Positions 1 through 6,864 of a stretch of 64,000 bases of DNA are shown here, piece by piece. Each line of letters starts with the position of its first letter. The stretch's first letter is position 1. This DNA comes from Bacteriovoracia bacterium (GTDB lineage Bacteria > Bdellovibrionota > Bacteriovoracia > Bacteriovoracales > Bacteriovoracaceae), in the NCBI GenBank assembly GCA_030431635.1, contig JAUIIL010000008.1, positions 169,657-233,656 on the forward strand, read 5' to 3'. The notes beneath the pieces were generated by a model. That model made no database searches, was not told the origin of the DNA, and worked only from the letters and a program-made list of their open reading frames with translations. Position numbers and translations under genes: made by a program.

Positions 1-767
1 TTTTGAGTTTTATGAGCAGCACTCAACCAAAGTGTTCCAAAACCTTCTATTTCATCATGCCCTTCCTCCAGAGCAATTTCATGAATAATTCCTTGGAGAT
101 CTTGTCCTTTATTCATAAAAAAGTAACCGACGATTTGGTCATGTTCTTTTTTTATATAAAGGTCAGTAGAGGTGATTCGCTCGATTTCACTCCAATCTTC
201 AATTGTTCTTTGAAAAGAGGCACATTGAGAGAGGATATGTTTCCTATATAAAGAGTGAATTTGTTTTTTTTCAGGTTCACTTAATAAGTGATATTTTGTC
301 TGTTCAAATTGATTTGATGAAGAAATAGAAGAGCGTTCGATTTCGTTTTGTTCAATACAAAGGAAAAAATCAAATTTATGATAAAGTTCAATATTATTAC
401 TCCAGAGCATGAAGATAGCGACTCTGTCTTGATAGAAGTTAAGCACTTTTTGGAAAAGTTCTTTAAAAATCCCTTTCCCTTGAAAGTTTTGAGAGACACA
501 AATTCCACCAATGAGTCCTACTGAATAAGAACTCTGTTGAATAAGTAACTCTTTTTTTAAAAAACCAATATGAGCGATAACTTCCTGAGTTTCCTTGATA
601 AAAACAATATGGCATTGATTATGATTCTTTTCTGAAATAAGAGGGGCAAAATCGATGCTAAATTTATTATCAGAATTATATTGAAACGATTCCTCTATTA
701 AAGAGAGTGTTTTCTCTTTTAAATCAGGTCTTCTGGCCAATGTTGAAAAAATATATGTTTCACTCAT
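1..767 (-). CDS. GNAT-family N-acetyltransferase (3' end outside window)
   Basis: The minus-strand reading frame is open from the ATG at 767-765 to the left edge, giving about 255 residues with no stop; the C-terminus lies outside the window. The middle of the protein reads GLIGGICVSQNFQGKGIF, which matches GNAT motif A (a beta strand followed by the acetyl-CoA pyrophosphate loop Q-x-x-G-K/x-G). Residues that follow (LFQKVLNFYQDR, then MLWSNN) fit the helix and strand after motif A. GNAT proteins transfer an acyl group from acyl-CoA to an amine; the substrate cannot be told. A weak purine-rich stretch (AGAG) precedes the ATG. Downstream neighbours are outside the window; the divergent neighbour is a flagellin gene. 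The family call is solid, the function is not. Confidence 0.8.
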   Translation of the reverse strand, partial: MSETYIFSTLARRPDLKEKTLSLIEESFQYNSDNKFSIDFAPLISEKNHNQCHIVFIKETQEVIAHIGFLKKELLIQQSSYSVGLIGGICVSQNFQGKGIFKELFQKVLNFYQDRVAIFMLWSNNIELYHKFDFFLCIEQNEIERSSISSSNQFEQTKYHLLSEPEKKQIHSLYRKHILSQCASFQRTIEDWSEIERITSTDLYIKKEHDQIVGYFFMNKGQDLQGIIHEIALEEGHDEIEGFGTLWLSAAHKTQ

Positions 768-868
768 AGCTTCTCTATTATATCAAATCTTTTTCCTCTC
801 TTCGAAAATAGAGGCAAACTTTGAAGAAACGGCAAAATTTTCCTTGAAAAAAATAATTTCTTTTTCTT

Positions 869-895
869 TAAATAAATCAATTTTTATTCCGAATC
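869..895 (+). promoter_or_regulatory. Sigma-28 (FliA)-like promoter for flagellin
   Basis: TAAA at 869-872, a 15-nt spacer, and TCCGAATC at 888-895. The E. coli FliA consensus is TAAA-N15-GCCGATAA, so the -35 core and spacing are exact and the CCGA core of the -10 is kept. It lies 73 nt upstream of the flagellin ATG at 969, where a class-3 flagellar promoter is expected. Confidence 0.6.
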
Positions 896-968
896 TTTCA
901 TTAGGTAAGTGCAACTGCTTACTCGGTCAAACAAGGATGTTTTGACCCCCACTATCAAGGAGGATTGT

Positions 969-1820
969 ATGGGATTACGGATTAACACCAATGTCTCCTC
1001 AATCAACGCTCAAAGAAATTTGAGTTCAACGAGATTGCATCTCGACAAAACCTTGGAGAAGTTATCTTCAGGTAGTCGAATCAACAGGGCCGGTGACGAT
1101 GCCGCAGGTCTTGCTATCTCAGAGAACCTAAGAGCACAGATTCGAGGGATGAAACAAGCGCAAAGGAATGCTGGAGACGGTATTTCATTAGTTCAGATTG
1201 CTGAAGGTGGTCTAGCTGAAGTAGGTAACATTCTTATTAGATTAAGAGAGCTTGCAGTGCAAGCAGCTTCAGACACTATTGGACCAACAGAGCGTAAATT
1301 TCTAAACGTTGAATTCGAGCAATTAACTCAAGAGATTGATCGTATTGCAAACGCAACTGAATTTAACAAAGTTCCACTACTAAACGGTACAGGAGCTGTG
1401 TTTGATATTCAAATCGGAACAAGAAATGATCCTATTAATGATAGGCTCACTTTTGATGCCTCAAGTGCAGACGTAAACGTTGCGGCCTTAGGTCTTAACC
1501 TTGCTTCTGTTGCAGACAAAATTTCTGCACAAAACTCTCTAGCAGCGATTGACCAATCAATTGTTTCAGTTTCTGCTATTAGAGCTGATTTTGGGGCTAT
1601 GCAAAACAGACTACAGTCAACAATCAACAACATTGCAATTGGTGTAGAGAACCTCTCTTCTGCTAATTCTCGTGTTAGGGATACTGACGTAGCTGAAGCA
1701 ACGAGTGACTTAACGAAATATAACATTCTGATGAATGCAGGTACTTCGGTATTAGCTCAAGCGAACGTAACGACAAAGAGTGCAATTGGACTCATTCAGG
1801 CAGCTTCAAGTTCAGGCTGA
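969..1820 (+). CDS. fliC: Flagellin
   Basis: A 283-residue flagellin, the subunit of the flagellar filament, exported through the flagellar type III apparatus. The N-terminal D0/D1 region starts MGLRINTNVSSINAQRNL and contains the classic LSSGSRINRAGDDAAGLAIS block; the C-terminal D1/D0 region contains NSRVRDTDVAEATSDL and a helical tail. The central domain is short, as in other compact flagellins. The frame extends 20 codons upstream to 909, but AAGGAGG just before ATG 969 and the conserved MG(L/I)RINTN start fix the true beginning. A sigma-28-like promoter precedes it. A second flagellin follows 229 nt downstream, so filaments probably mix subunits, as known in Bdellovibrio. Confidence 0.97.
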   Translation: MGLRINTNVSSINAQRNLSSTRLHLDKTLEKLSSGSRINRAGDDAAGLAISENLRAQIRGMKQAQRNAGDGISLVQIAEGGLAEVGNILIRLRELAVQAASDTIGPTERKFLNVEFEQLTQEIDRIANATEFNKVPLLNGTGAVFDIQIGTRNDPINDRLTFDASSADVNVAALGLNLASVADKISAQNSLAAIDQSIVSVSAIRADFGAMQNRLQSTINNIAIGVENLSSANSRVRDTDVAEATSDLTKYNILMNAGTSVLAQANVTTKSAIGLIQAASSSG

Positions 1821-1847
1821 TAAGGCTGAATAAAGCACTGAAGCTGC
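1800..1847. repeat. Inverted repeat spanning the first flagellin stop codon
   Basis: GCAGCTTCA at 1800-1808 is exactly complementary to TGAAGCTGC at 1839-1847, with a 30-nt loop holding the stop codon. A further GGCAGCT lies near 1858, so an alternative pairing with AGCTGC (1842-1847) is possible. No T-tract follows, so it is not a classic terminator; it may protect the 3' end of the flagellin mRNA. Confidence 0.35.
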
Positions 1848-2026
1848 TTCTAATAATGGCAGCTAAGTTGTTACACCGAAGACGTTAAAAAAAGTATCCT
1901 GCAAAAATTGACTAGAAATAGTTGATGATACCAATGGCGTGGGTTTTGAAAGTCATGGGTATGTGTAATAGGTATTAATAAAAATGAGGTGAGCAGAAGG
2001 CTCGCTAGCAAAACAAGGAGGTTTAT

Positions 2027-2047
2027 ATGCGTAGATATGGAGATTAA
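2027..2047 (+). CDS. Candidate six-residue leader peptide before second flagellin
   Basis: AAGGAGG (2015-2021) is followed 5 nt later by ATG CGT AGA TAT GGA GAT TAA, a hexapeptide MRRYGD. Its stop at 2045-2047 lies two bases before the flagellin ATG at 2050. The flagellin has its own weaker GGAG at 2039-2042 inside the mini-frame. The strong ribosome site therefore serves the mini-frame rather than the flagellin. No experiment supports translation; it could also be a fortuitous frame in a leader. Confidence 0.3.
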   Translation: MRRYGD

Positions 2048-2049
2048 AA

Positions 2050-2883
2050 ATGGGAATAAGAATAAATACAAATGTCGCTTCGTTAGCGGCACAAAGAAAT
2101 TTAGGAATTACTAACCAGAACTTGAAAGATAACTTTAGAAAACTATCTTCAGGTTCAAGGATAACAAAGGCCAGTGATGATGCTGCAGGACTCGCAATTA
2201 GTGAAAATCTTCGGGCGCAAATCCGAGGAATTAGGCAAGCAAAAAGAAATGCCGAAGATGGTATCTCGCTTGTTCAAACAGCTGAAGGCGGACTTGCAGA
2301 AGTATCCAACATCATTATTAGGCTTAGAGAGCTGGCAGTACAATCGGCTTCAGACACAGTCGGGTCGACGGAAAGAAGTTTTTCGGATATTGAGTTTCAA
2401 CAACTCAAAGAAGAGCTTCAAAGGATTGCACAGGTCACTGAATTTAATGGTAGGAAACTACTTAATGGAACAGGAGGACTCGTTGAACTTCAAGTTGGAG
2501 TACATAACGATGTTTTTCAAGACAGAATTAAGTTTGATTCCAGCTCCATTGATACAACTTTGCAGGCATTGGGTGTCGCTGCTGAGGGAATTGCTACAAA
2601 AGAAGGTGCGCAACTCTCTCTACAAACGCTCGACGATGCACTTGTCAGAGTTAACGGTGCAAGAGCAAAACTTGGAGCACTGCAAAACCGACTTGCTTCA
2701 GTCATTAATACCCAAGGGATTAATGATGAGAACTTTAGTGCGGCCAACTCTCGAATTAGGGATGTGGATGTAGCGGCTGAGACAGCAGATATGACTAAGA
2801 ATAGTATTCTTAATCAAGCAGGTGTTTCAGTACTATCGCAAACAAACGCTTTCCCGAACGCAGCTTTAAAGCTGATTGGATAA
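2050..2883 (+). CDS. fliC: Flagellin (second copy)
   Basis: A 277-residue flagellin paralogous to the gene just upstream. It begins MGIRINTNVASLAAQRNL, has the LSSGSRITKASDDAAGLAIS block and ends with NSRIRDVDVAAETADMTK and a short helical tail. Both conserved ends are complete and the central domain is small, so it should be export- and assembly-competent. The two copies are most alike in the first 100 residues. A short leader with a strong ribosome site and a mini-frame precedes it, and a clear intrinsic terminator follows 17 nt after the stop, so the flagellin pair forms a closed unit. No convincing sigma-28 site lies in the 229-nt gap, so it may be read from the first flagellin's promoter. 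Confidence 0.97.
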   Translation: MGIRINTNVASLAAQRNLGITNQNLKDNFRKLSSGSRITKASDDAAGLAISENLRAQIRGIRQAKRNAEDGISLVQTAEGGLAEVSNIIIRLRELAVQSASDTVGSTERSFSDIEFQQLKEELQRIAQVTEFNGRKLLNGTGGLVELQVGVHNDVFQDRIKFDSSSIDTTLQALGVAAEGIATKEGAQLSLQTLDDALVRVNGARAKLGALQNRLASVINTQGINDENFSAANSRIRDVDVAAETADMTKNSILNQAGVSVLSQTNAFPNAALKLIG

Positions 2884-2900
2884 GTAAAAACCCACGTAAC

Positions 2901-2929
2901 CCCTCGCTCGGAATTGAGCGAGGGTTTTT
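2901..2929 (+). terminator. Intrinsic terminator after flagellins
   Basis: CCCTCGCTC (2901-2909) pairs perfectly with GAGCGAGGG (2916-2924) across a 6-nt loop and is followed by TTTTT. It works for the plus strand only; the other side has no T-tract. Confidence 0.93.
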
Positions 2930-4231
2930 CTATTTTTGTTTACTGAAAAGACTTTTACATCTTTCCAGCAAACTTTTTTTAATAATAAAACCACGATTTC
3001 TTAGCTCTTCTTTTAATTGTTTAGTTTTTAAACGAGGGTTTTTATTTAAAAAGCTTACAAGGATATCGATTCGAGATGTAAGATTCTTTTTCTTTTTTAA
3101 TGAAAGAAGAAAGTTTTCATAATTCTTAATATCTAAATTGTTTTCAAGAAGAGAAATAATATTAGAATGAAACCCTTTTGGATAAAAAGTTTTATCATTT
3201 GCATCAATTGAGAGCATTTTTTTTATTGTTACTAAGTTCTCTTCTGAAATGGATAAGTTATTTAGATGTTTCTTTAAAGCGTCGATGCTTTCTCGTTTCC
3301 AATTTTGAGTTTCATAAAAAAAGATCTTTAATGAGTTAATAGCAGTAGTAAGAGAAATATCACCCGTCACAAGAACTGGAATTTGGGAGTGATAAATTAA
3401 AGATTGACTATAGGAAAAAGGAAGTGATTGAACTTGTACAATTGAAACATTAGATTCAAGAGAATAGGTTTTCTTTAATATTTTTGAAACAATAGATATT
3501 CTTTTTTGAGGATAGTATCTAGCGTATTCGTTAACAAAATCTAAGTACGTTTCAAATGAGCTCTCTCTGTCAAAATAGGCAAATCCAATCGAAGAGTCTT
3601 TTAAATCAAAGGCTTTTTTATCTCTAAAATATCTTTCAATTTCATCGCGAGTAATAATTTCTGGTGAATCTTCAAAATAAAAACCATTAGAATTTAATCC
3701 TGTTTCAAAAAAAAATGTTTGAGAGTTTTTATTTAAATTGAAGATATCAGCGATATCGATAGCTTTCCCGTTATATTCATCAAAAAAGAAATAATACTTA
3801 CTTTTAGATTGAGTATAAATCAAACCTGGATCAGGAGGTTTGACTTGTGGCAATTGGCTCATAAACTGAGATGGAAGTGCATATGAGTTTTTTTGAGGAA
3901 CACTACTAAACGAGAACCCAAAGAAAAAATCGGAATTTGGTAAATAAGTCAAACCTTGATTGTAATAAGTTATTCCATCAATAATCTGTATAGGACTATT
4001 TTCATCAAAGCTTGGAATGAGTATTTGTAACTGTTTTTTTGACTCTTTAAGAACTAAAAAACGAATATCCCAGTCAGGGTGTTTTAATTTTATCTCCCTT
4101 GCCATAAGATAATTTGTAGCAATATCTCCAAAACCTTTTAGATTAAAACCTGAAAACATATTAATTGAAACATCAGCTAAGAGATTAGCTTGAATCAAAA
4201 TAAGAAATAAAAATAATACTACTTTGGTCAT
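2930..4231 (-). CDS. Secreted protein of unknown function, possibly GT-B-like
   Basis: A 433-residue protein with an N-terminal hydrophobic signal segment (about residues 4-18, likely cleaved near LLA-DVS). No family is recognised with confidence. Two regions resemble GT-B glycosyltransferase folds: an early FSGFNLKGFGDIATNYLMA, where a small-residue loop and Asp start a Rossmann-like unit, and a late TGDISLTTAINS followed by IFFYETQ, which looks like the donor-loop of GT-B enzymes. The last 120 residues are Lys-rich and helical. An exported glycosyltransferase would be unusual, so the resemblance may be superficial. It converges on the flagellin terminator and is upstream-divergent from an epimerase-like gene. 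Confidence 0.6.
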   Translation of the reverse strand: MTKVVLFLFLILIQANLLADVSINMFSGFNLKGFGDIATNYLMAREIKLKHPDWDIRFLVLKESKKQLQILIPSFDENSPIQIIDGITYYNQGLTYLPNSDFFFGFSFSSVPQKNSYALPSQFMSQLPQVKPPDPGLIYTQSKSKYYFFFDEYNGKAIDIADIFNLNKNSQTFFFETGLNSNGFYFEDSPEIITRDEIERYFRDKKAFDLKDSSIGFAYFDRESSFETYLDFVNEYARYYPQKRISIVSKILKKTYSLESNVSIVQVQSLPFSYSQSLIYHSQIPVLVTGDISLTTAINSLKIFFYETQNWKRESIDALKKHLNNLSISEENLVTIKKMLSIDANDKTFYPKGFHSNIISLLENNLDIKNYENFLLSLKKKKNLTSRIDILVSFLNKNPRLKTKQLKEELRNRGFIIKKSLLERCKSLFSKQK

Positions 4232-4369
4232 TTATTTATTAAATTATCATATGTTAGAGAGTTTATAAGAGTAAGAGATAAAAGATACATAGAGATGTTT
4301 AATGACTAGACACTTTAAAAGAGAATTATTCCTAGGTTAAATGCAATTCCAATATGTTATAATCTTTCC

Positions 4370-5341
4370 ATGGATAGAAAAACAGTCATGATTTTTGGAG
4401 TTTCTTCGTTTGTTGGTTCGAACTTAGCGGAGTACTTTAAGTCTAAAAATTACAGAGTGATTGGAACTTATTATGAAAATAAAGTTACTATCGATGGAGT
4501 ACTGACTCTTCCATGTGATATCCTATCAAAAAATCAAATTCAAACGATACTCTATACTTTTAGACCTGAACTCACTATTTATGCAGTTGGATTATCTTCT
4601 CTTATGAACTGTCGTGAACAGCCCAAGCTTGCCGATGCTCTTAATACAGCAGGTGCTTTTAACGTAAGTGGTTTTTCAGAAAGATATGGGTCAAAATTTT
4701 GCTATATCTCTTCCTGTTATATTTTTACAGGTGATGAAGAAGAGTATAGAGAAAATGATACTCCTCAACCCTCAACCATATACGGAAAAACTCAAGCCAG
4801 TAGTGAGTTCTTTGTTCAAAAATCTTGTTTGAATTATTTAATTTTTAGAACCTGTGCTTTGTATGGAAGAAATTATAATACGAATCAGTTGAATTTTTTT
4901 GAACTCTTAGAGAGAAAAGCTGCGAAGAACGAGACTTTAGAATGCGATTCAAAAATCTATCTCGGCTTTCTTGATATTCATTATCTTGGTATGGCCATAG
5001 ATACAGCCTTTAAATTAGGTGTTAAAAATAGACTTTTTCAAATTAGCTCAAAAGATATTTGTACCTATTATGATTTCGCGAAAAAGTATGCAGATGTTTT
5101 TGAACAGAGCTCTGGAATTGCTTCAAAAGGGGATTGGGAATTTCCTTTAGAGATTAACTTATTTGACGCTAACAAAGAGAGTGATTCCTTTCGTTTTAAA
5201 ATGAATACTTTAAATTTAGAGGGTGCTCTTAATCTACGTCTTCCAACTATTGAAGAGTCTCTAAATTTTACGAAACAAAGATTAGGGATATCAGGTAGAA
5301 AGAAAAAAATGCTTAAAACAAGTGGTGTGAGTTTTATCTAG
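4370..5341 (+). CDS. NAD-dependent epimerase/RmlD-like extended SDR
   Basis: A 323-residue extended short-chain dehydrogenase. The N-terminus MIFGVSSFVGSNLAEYF (from about residue 7) is the Rossmann beta-alpha-beta with the glycine-rich NAD(P) loop, degenerate as GVSSFVG. A Ser/Tyr/Lys catalytic set is visible: YISSCYIFTG and YGKTQ (YxxxK). The RTCALYGRNY stretch is typical of RmlD/dTDP-4-dehydrorhamnose-reductase and sugar epimerase relatives. It probably modifies a nucleotide sugar for surface polysaccharide or glycan. Its 3' end overlaps the convergent downstream gene by 8 nt, with no terminator between. The substrate is unknown. Confidence 0.85.
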   Translation: MDRKTVMIFGVSSFVGSNLAEYFKSKNYRVIGTYYENKVTIDGVLTLPCDILSKNQIQTILYTFRPELTIYAVGLSSLMNCREQPKLADALNTAGAFNVSGFSERYGSKFCYISSCYIFTGDEEEYRENDTPQPSTIYGKTQASSEFFVQKSCLNYLIFRTCALYGRNYNTNQLNFFELLERKAAKNETLECDSKIYLGFLDIHYLGMAIDTAFKLGVKNRLFQISSKDICTYYDFAKKYADVFEQSSGIASKGDWEFPLEINLFDANKESDSFRFKMNTLNLEGALNLRLPTIEESLNFTKQRLGISGRKKKMLKTSGVSFI

Positions 5342-5864
5342 CAGAGTGTTTAATAAACTCAGTTAAGTAATGCTTGGCCAAGGCTTCTTGTTTAACTTTT
5401 TCCCCTTTGAATCTCCAGCTTACTTCTCCAAAAGGACCAACATTGGCTTGAATTTCGTGAACAGAGTTAACTGCTTTAATTTCATTATTAAGCCTAGCAG
5501 AGAATAACCCTCCAGCATTAGAGAGAAATCCAATTGTGATGACATCACTCGATCTTCGAGCAACAACGAGCTTTAAAGAATTTCTAAAAAGCATAAAATC
5601 ATTAACTGTATTAGATATTTTAAAAATTTTGATTGAACTTCTATTATCTTTACTTGCTCTAAGTTCATTGAATTTAGTAATGAATATCTCAAAATAGTCT
5701 CTAAGAGAGTTCATGAACTCGATTGATGATTCTTCTAGGATTTTTTCAGGAGATAAGTGTTCATTAAAATTAATAACACCAGACTCTTCCATATTAATTT
5801 CTTCAATGGCCAGAGATTCGATCCAGGAAGTAGTGAGTTTCGTATATTGAGTAGAATCATCCAT
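5334..5864 (-). CDS. Hypothetical protein
   Basis: A 176-residue protein with no signal peptide and no membrane segment, so probably cytoplasmic. The first 45 residues are acidic; the rest alternates helices and strands and contains Gly/Phe-rich turns (SNAGGLFSARL, NVGPFGEVSWRF). I do not recognise a family. The frame is convincing because codon use matches the neighbours, it fills the space between genes, and its ATG is followed upstream by a clean non-coding region. It overlaps the convergent epimerase gene by 8 nt. Its promoter must lie in the 5865-5930 region, shared with the RNA candidate. Confidence 0.7.
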   Translation of the reverse strand: MDDSTQYTKLTTSWIESLAIEEINMEESGVINFNEHLSPEKILEESSIEFMNSLRDYFEIFITKFNELRASKDNRSSIKIFKISNTVNDFMLFRNSLKLVVARRSSDVITIGFLSNAGGLFSARLNNEIKAVNSVHEIQANVGPFGEVSWRFKGEKVKQEALAKHYLTEFIKHSAR

Positions 5865-5920
5865 AATTTAATGATTCAGTTATTATTGGAACATGTCAAT
5901 ATTTTAACGATTTTTTTAGA

Positions 5921-6102
5921 GTAGGCCTAGTGAGGGGTTTTTGAGAGTTTCGCGCCCCTGAAAATCAGGTGGGCGCAATGTAACCGCTTTAGGCTTCCCA
6001 TTTATCTACCGGCATTTGCAAGTAGTTGGGCTTGCACACTACGATCAGGGATGGCTCCCTTAAAAAAAGTTGTAGGGCGAAACCAGTCGTAACCCCTCAA
6101 CT
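5921..6102 (+). ncRNA. Candidate structured RNA, 6S-like in size and fold
   Basis: This stretch has no gene. TGAGGGGTT (5931-5939) pairs with AACCCCTCA (6091-6099), closing about 170 nt. Inside, GTTTCGC (5947-5953) can pair with GCGAAAC (6077-6083); GCGCCCCTGA (5952-5961) folds on TCAG (5965-5968) and GGGCGC (5971-5976); TGCAAG (6017-6022) pairs with CTTGCA (6031-6036) as an apical hairpin; GGGA and TCCC flank a 4-nt loop near 6049-6059. A rod of about 180 nt with paired ends, open middle and small 3'-side hairpin is the 6S RNA architecture, but I see no decisive primary-sequence signature, and the strand is uncertain. A weak promoter (TTGGAA 5886, GATTTT 5909) would start it near 5921. Confidence 0.45.
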
Positions 6103-6219
6103 AAACCTTCCATCAGTATACACGAGCTGTTTAGCAAGAGTAAGAAAGATCTCCTTAAACTATAGTTTATTCCTTTAAAATCAATTGGTTATAAAGAGGT
6201 CAAGACTGTTATTTTTTCT

Positions 6220-6247
6220 TTGCGCTGCGCGCAATGTGTAGTATAAT
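6220..6247 (+). promoter_or_regulatory. Promoter with overlapping palindrome, Tad pilus locus
   Basis: TATAAT at 6242-6247 is a perfect -10. The -35 zone is occupied by TTGCGC (6220-6225), which forms an exact palindrome with GCGCAA (6229-6234) around TGC. GC-rich dyads over a -35 commonly bind repressors. Transcription would start near 6254 and give a leader of about 108 nt before the first pilin. The rest of 6103-6361 holds AT-rich sequence with no gene. Confidence 0.55.
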
Positions 6248-6314
6248 AAAAGACTCAAGTACTTAGAGTGCCTTTATTTTAGGTTGGGCTGAAAAAGTAC
6301 ATAAAAAGGCTTAA

Positions 6315-6353
6315 GTTTTCAGCTTTGGTGAACGATAAGCTTGAAAACAGGAG
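6315..6353 (+). promoter_or_regulatory. Leader hairpin abutting the pilin ribosome site
   Basis: GTTTTCAGCTT (6315-6325) pairs with AAGCT-T-GAAAAC (6337-6348) with one bulged T, ending exactly where the AGGAG ribosome site (6349-6353) begins. It could hold the site open, protect the 5' end, or regulate translation of the first pilin. Confidence 0.4.
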
Positions 6354-6361
6354 AGAAACCT

Positions 6362-6553
6362 ATGAATGCGAAGATTTTAGAGTTTTTAGAAGATGAAAGT
6401 GGACAAACTTCCACCGAATATATTCTTTTACTCGTAATTGTTGCAATCTTAATTTTCAAAGTTGGTGGAAGGCTTAAAGAAGAGCTTCTAGGTTTAGTTG
6501 ATAAGGTTTTCAAAAGCCAGGCGCTTAGTGATATTACCAATGGTAATATTTAG
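6362..6553 (+). CDS. flp: Flp-type pilin
   Basis: A 63-residue class IVb (Flp) prepilin-like protein, probably the main pilin of the Tad pilus. It has a short leader (about 14 residues) ending in Gly, then QTSTEYILLLVIVAILIF: the Gly/Gln cleavage point of CpaA-type peptidase, the Glu five residues into the mature chain, the following Tyr that is diagnostic of Flp pilins, and the hydrophobic helix used for assembly. The frame runs upstream to 6341, but ATG 6362 follows AGGAG with 8-nt spacing. It is the first gene of the Tad locus, set apart by 95 nt from the next, as is usual for a highly expressed pilin. Confidence 0.88.
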   Translation: MNAKILEFLEDESGQTSTEYILLLVIVAILIFKVGGRLKEELLGLVDKVFKSQALSDITNGNI

Positions 6554-6636
6554 TTAAAACTTGAGTCCTTTACTTAACTTCCCAGCAATAATTTAAAAGA
6601 AATTAATTCTTAATTCTTTCTTATGGCCAAAGTTCT

Positions 6637-6642
6637 TATAAT
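6637..6642 (+). promoter_or_regulatory. Perfect -10 box immediately before second prepilin
   Basis: TATAAT at 6637-6642, with TTCTTT at 6614-6619 (17-nt spacer) as a weak -35. The start point would fall at or next to the ATG at 6649, and there is no good ribosome site, so a leaderless mRNA is possible. Confidence 0.4.
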
Positions 6643-6648
6643 AGAAGA

Positions 6649-6864
6649 ATGATTGCCAATAATAACTCAGGTCAAGCTTTACTTGAGTACATTATTATTC
6701 TTGTTTTTGTTGCTACCATTGGTAGCACAACCCTTGGCTATATTTTTAATTACATTAATGGAAGTATTGGGAATTTGAATCATATTCTCTCTCAAAACTT
6801 AAATGTAGGAGTTTGTTCAAGAAATTGTTTTTTTGAGGCTTATAAAAATGGGTATCGCCCATGA
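6649..6864 (+). CDS. Prepilin-like protein (Flp/TadE class)
   Basis: A 71-residue protein with a 7-8 residue leader, then SGQALLEYIIILVFVATIG: the same Gly-Gln processing point, Glu at +5 with Tyr, and hydrophobic helix as the Flp pilin. The mature part is only about 63 residues with two Cys close together (VCSRNC), which could form a disulfide. It overlaps the prepilin peptidase gene by 4 nt (ATGA type), so translation is probably coupled. It could be a minor pilin that caps or primes the fibre. Ribosome site is weak (GAAG), the start is chosen as the only ATG before the motif. Confidence 0.78.
   Translation: MIANNNSGQALLEYIIILVFVATIGSTTLGYIFNYINGSIGNLNHILSQNLNVGVCSRNCFFEAYKNGYRP

Noticed and set aside
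3..251. 82-residue plus-strand frame at the left edge
   Set aside because: Lies antisense to the GNAT acetyltransferase frame, which carries a clear family motif.
1935..1950. TGGCGTGGGTTTTGAA, sigma-54-like site before the second flagellin
   Set aside because: The invariant GC at -12 is GA and the -24 box is off at two positions.
2174..2773. 199-residue frame on the plus strand inside the second flagellin
   Set aside because: Wrong frame of a certain flagellin gene; no ribosome site and no domain.
5921..6102. c-di-GMP (GEMM), TPP, FMN, cobalamin or SAM riboswitch
   Set aside because: None of their conserved core sequences could be recognised; the region is reported only as a structured RNA candidate.
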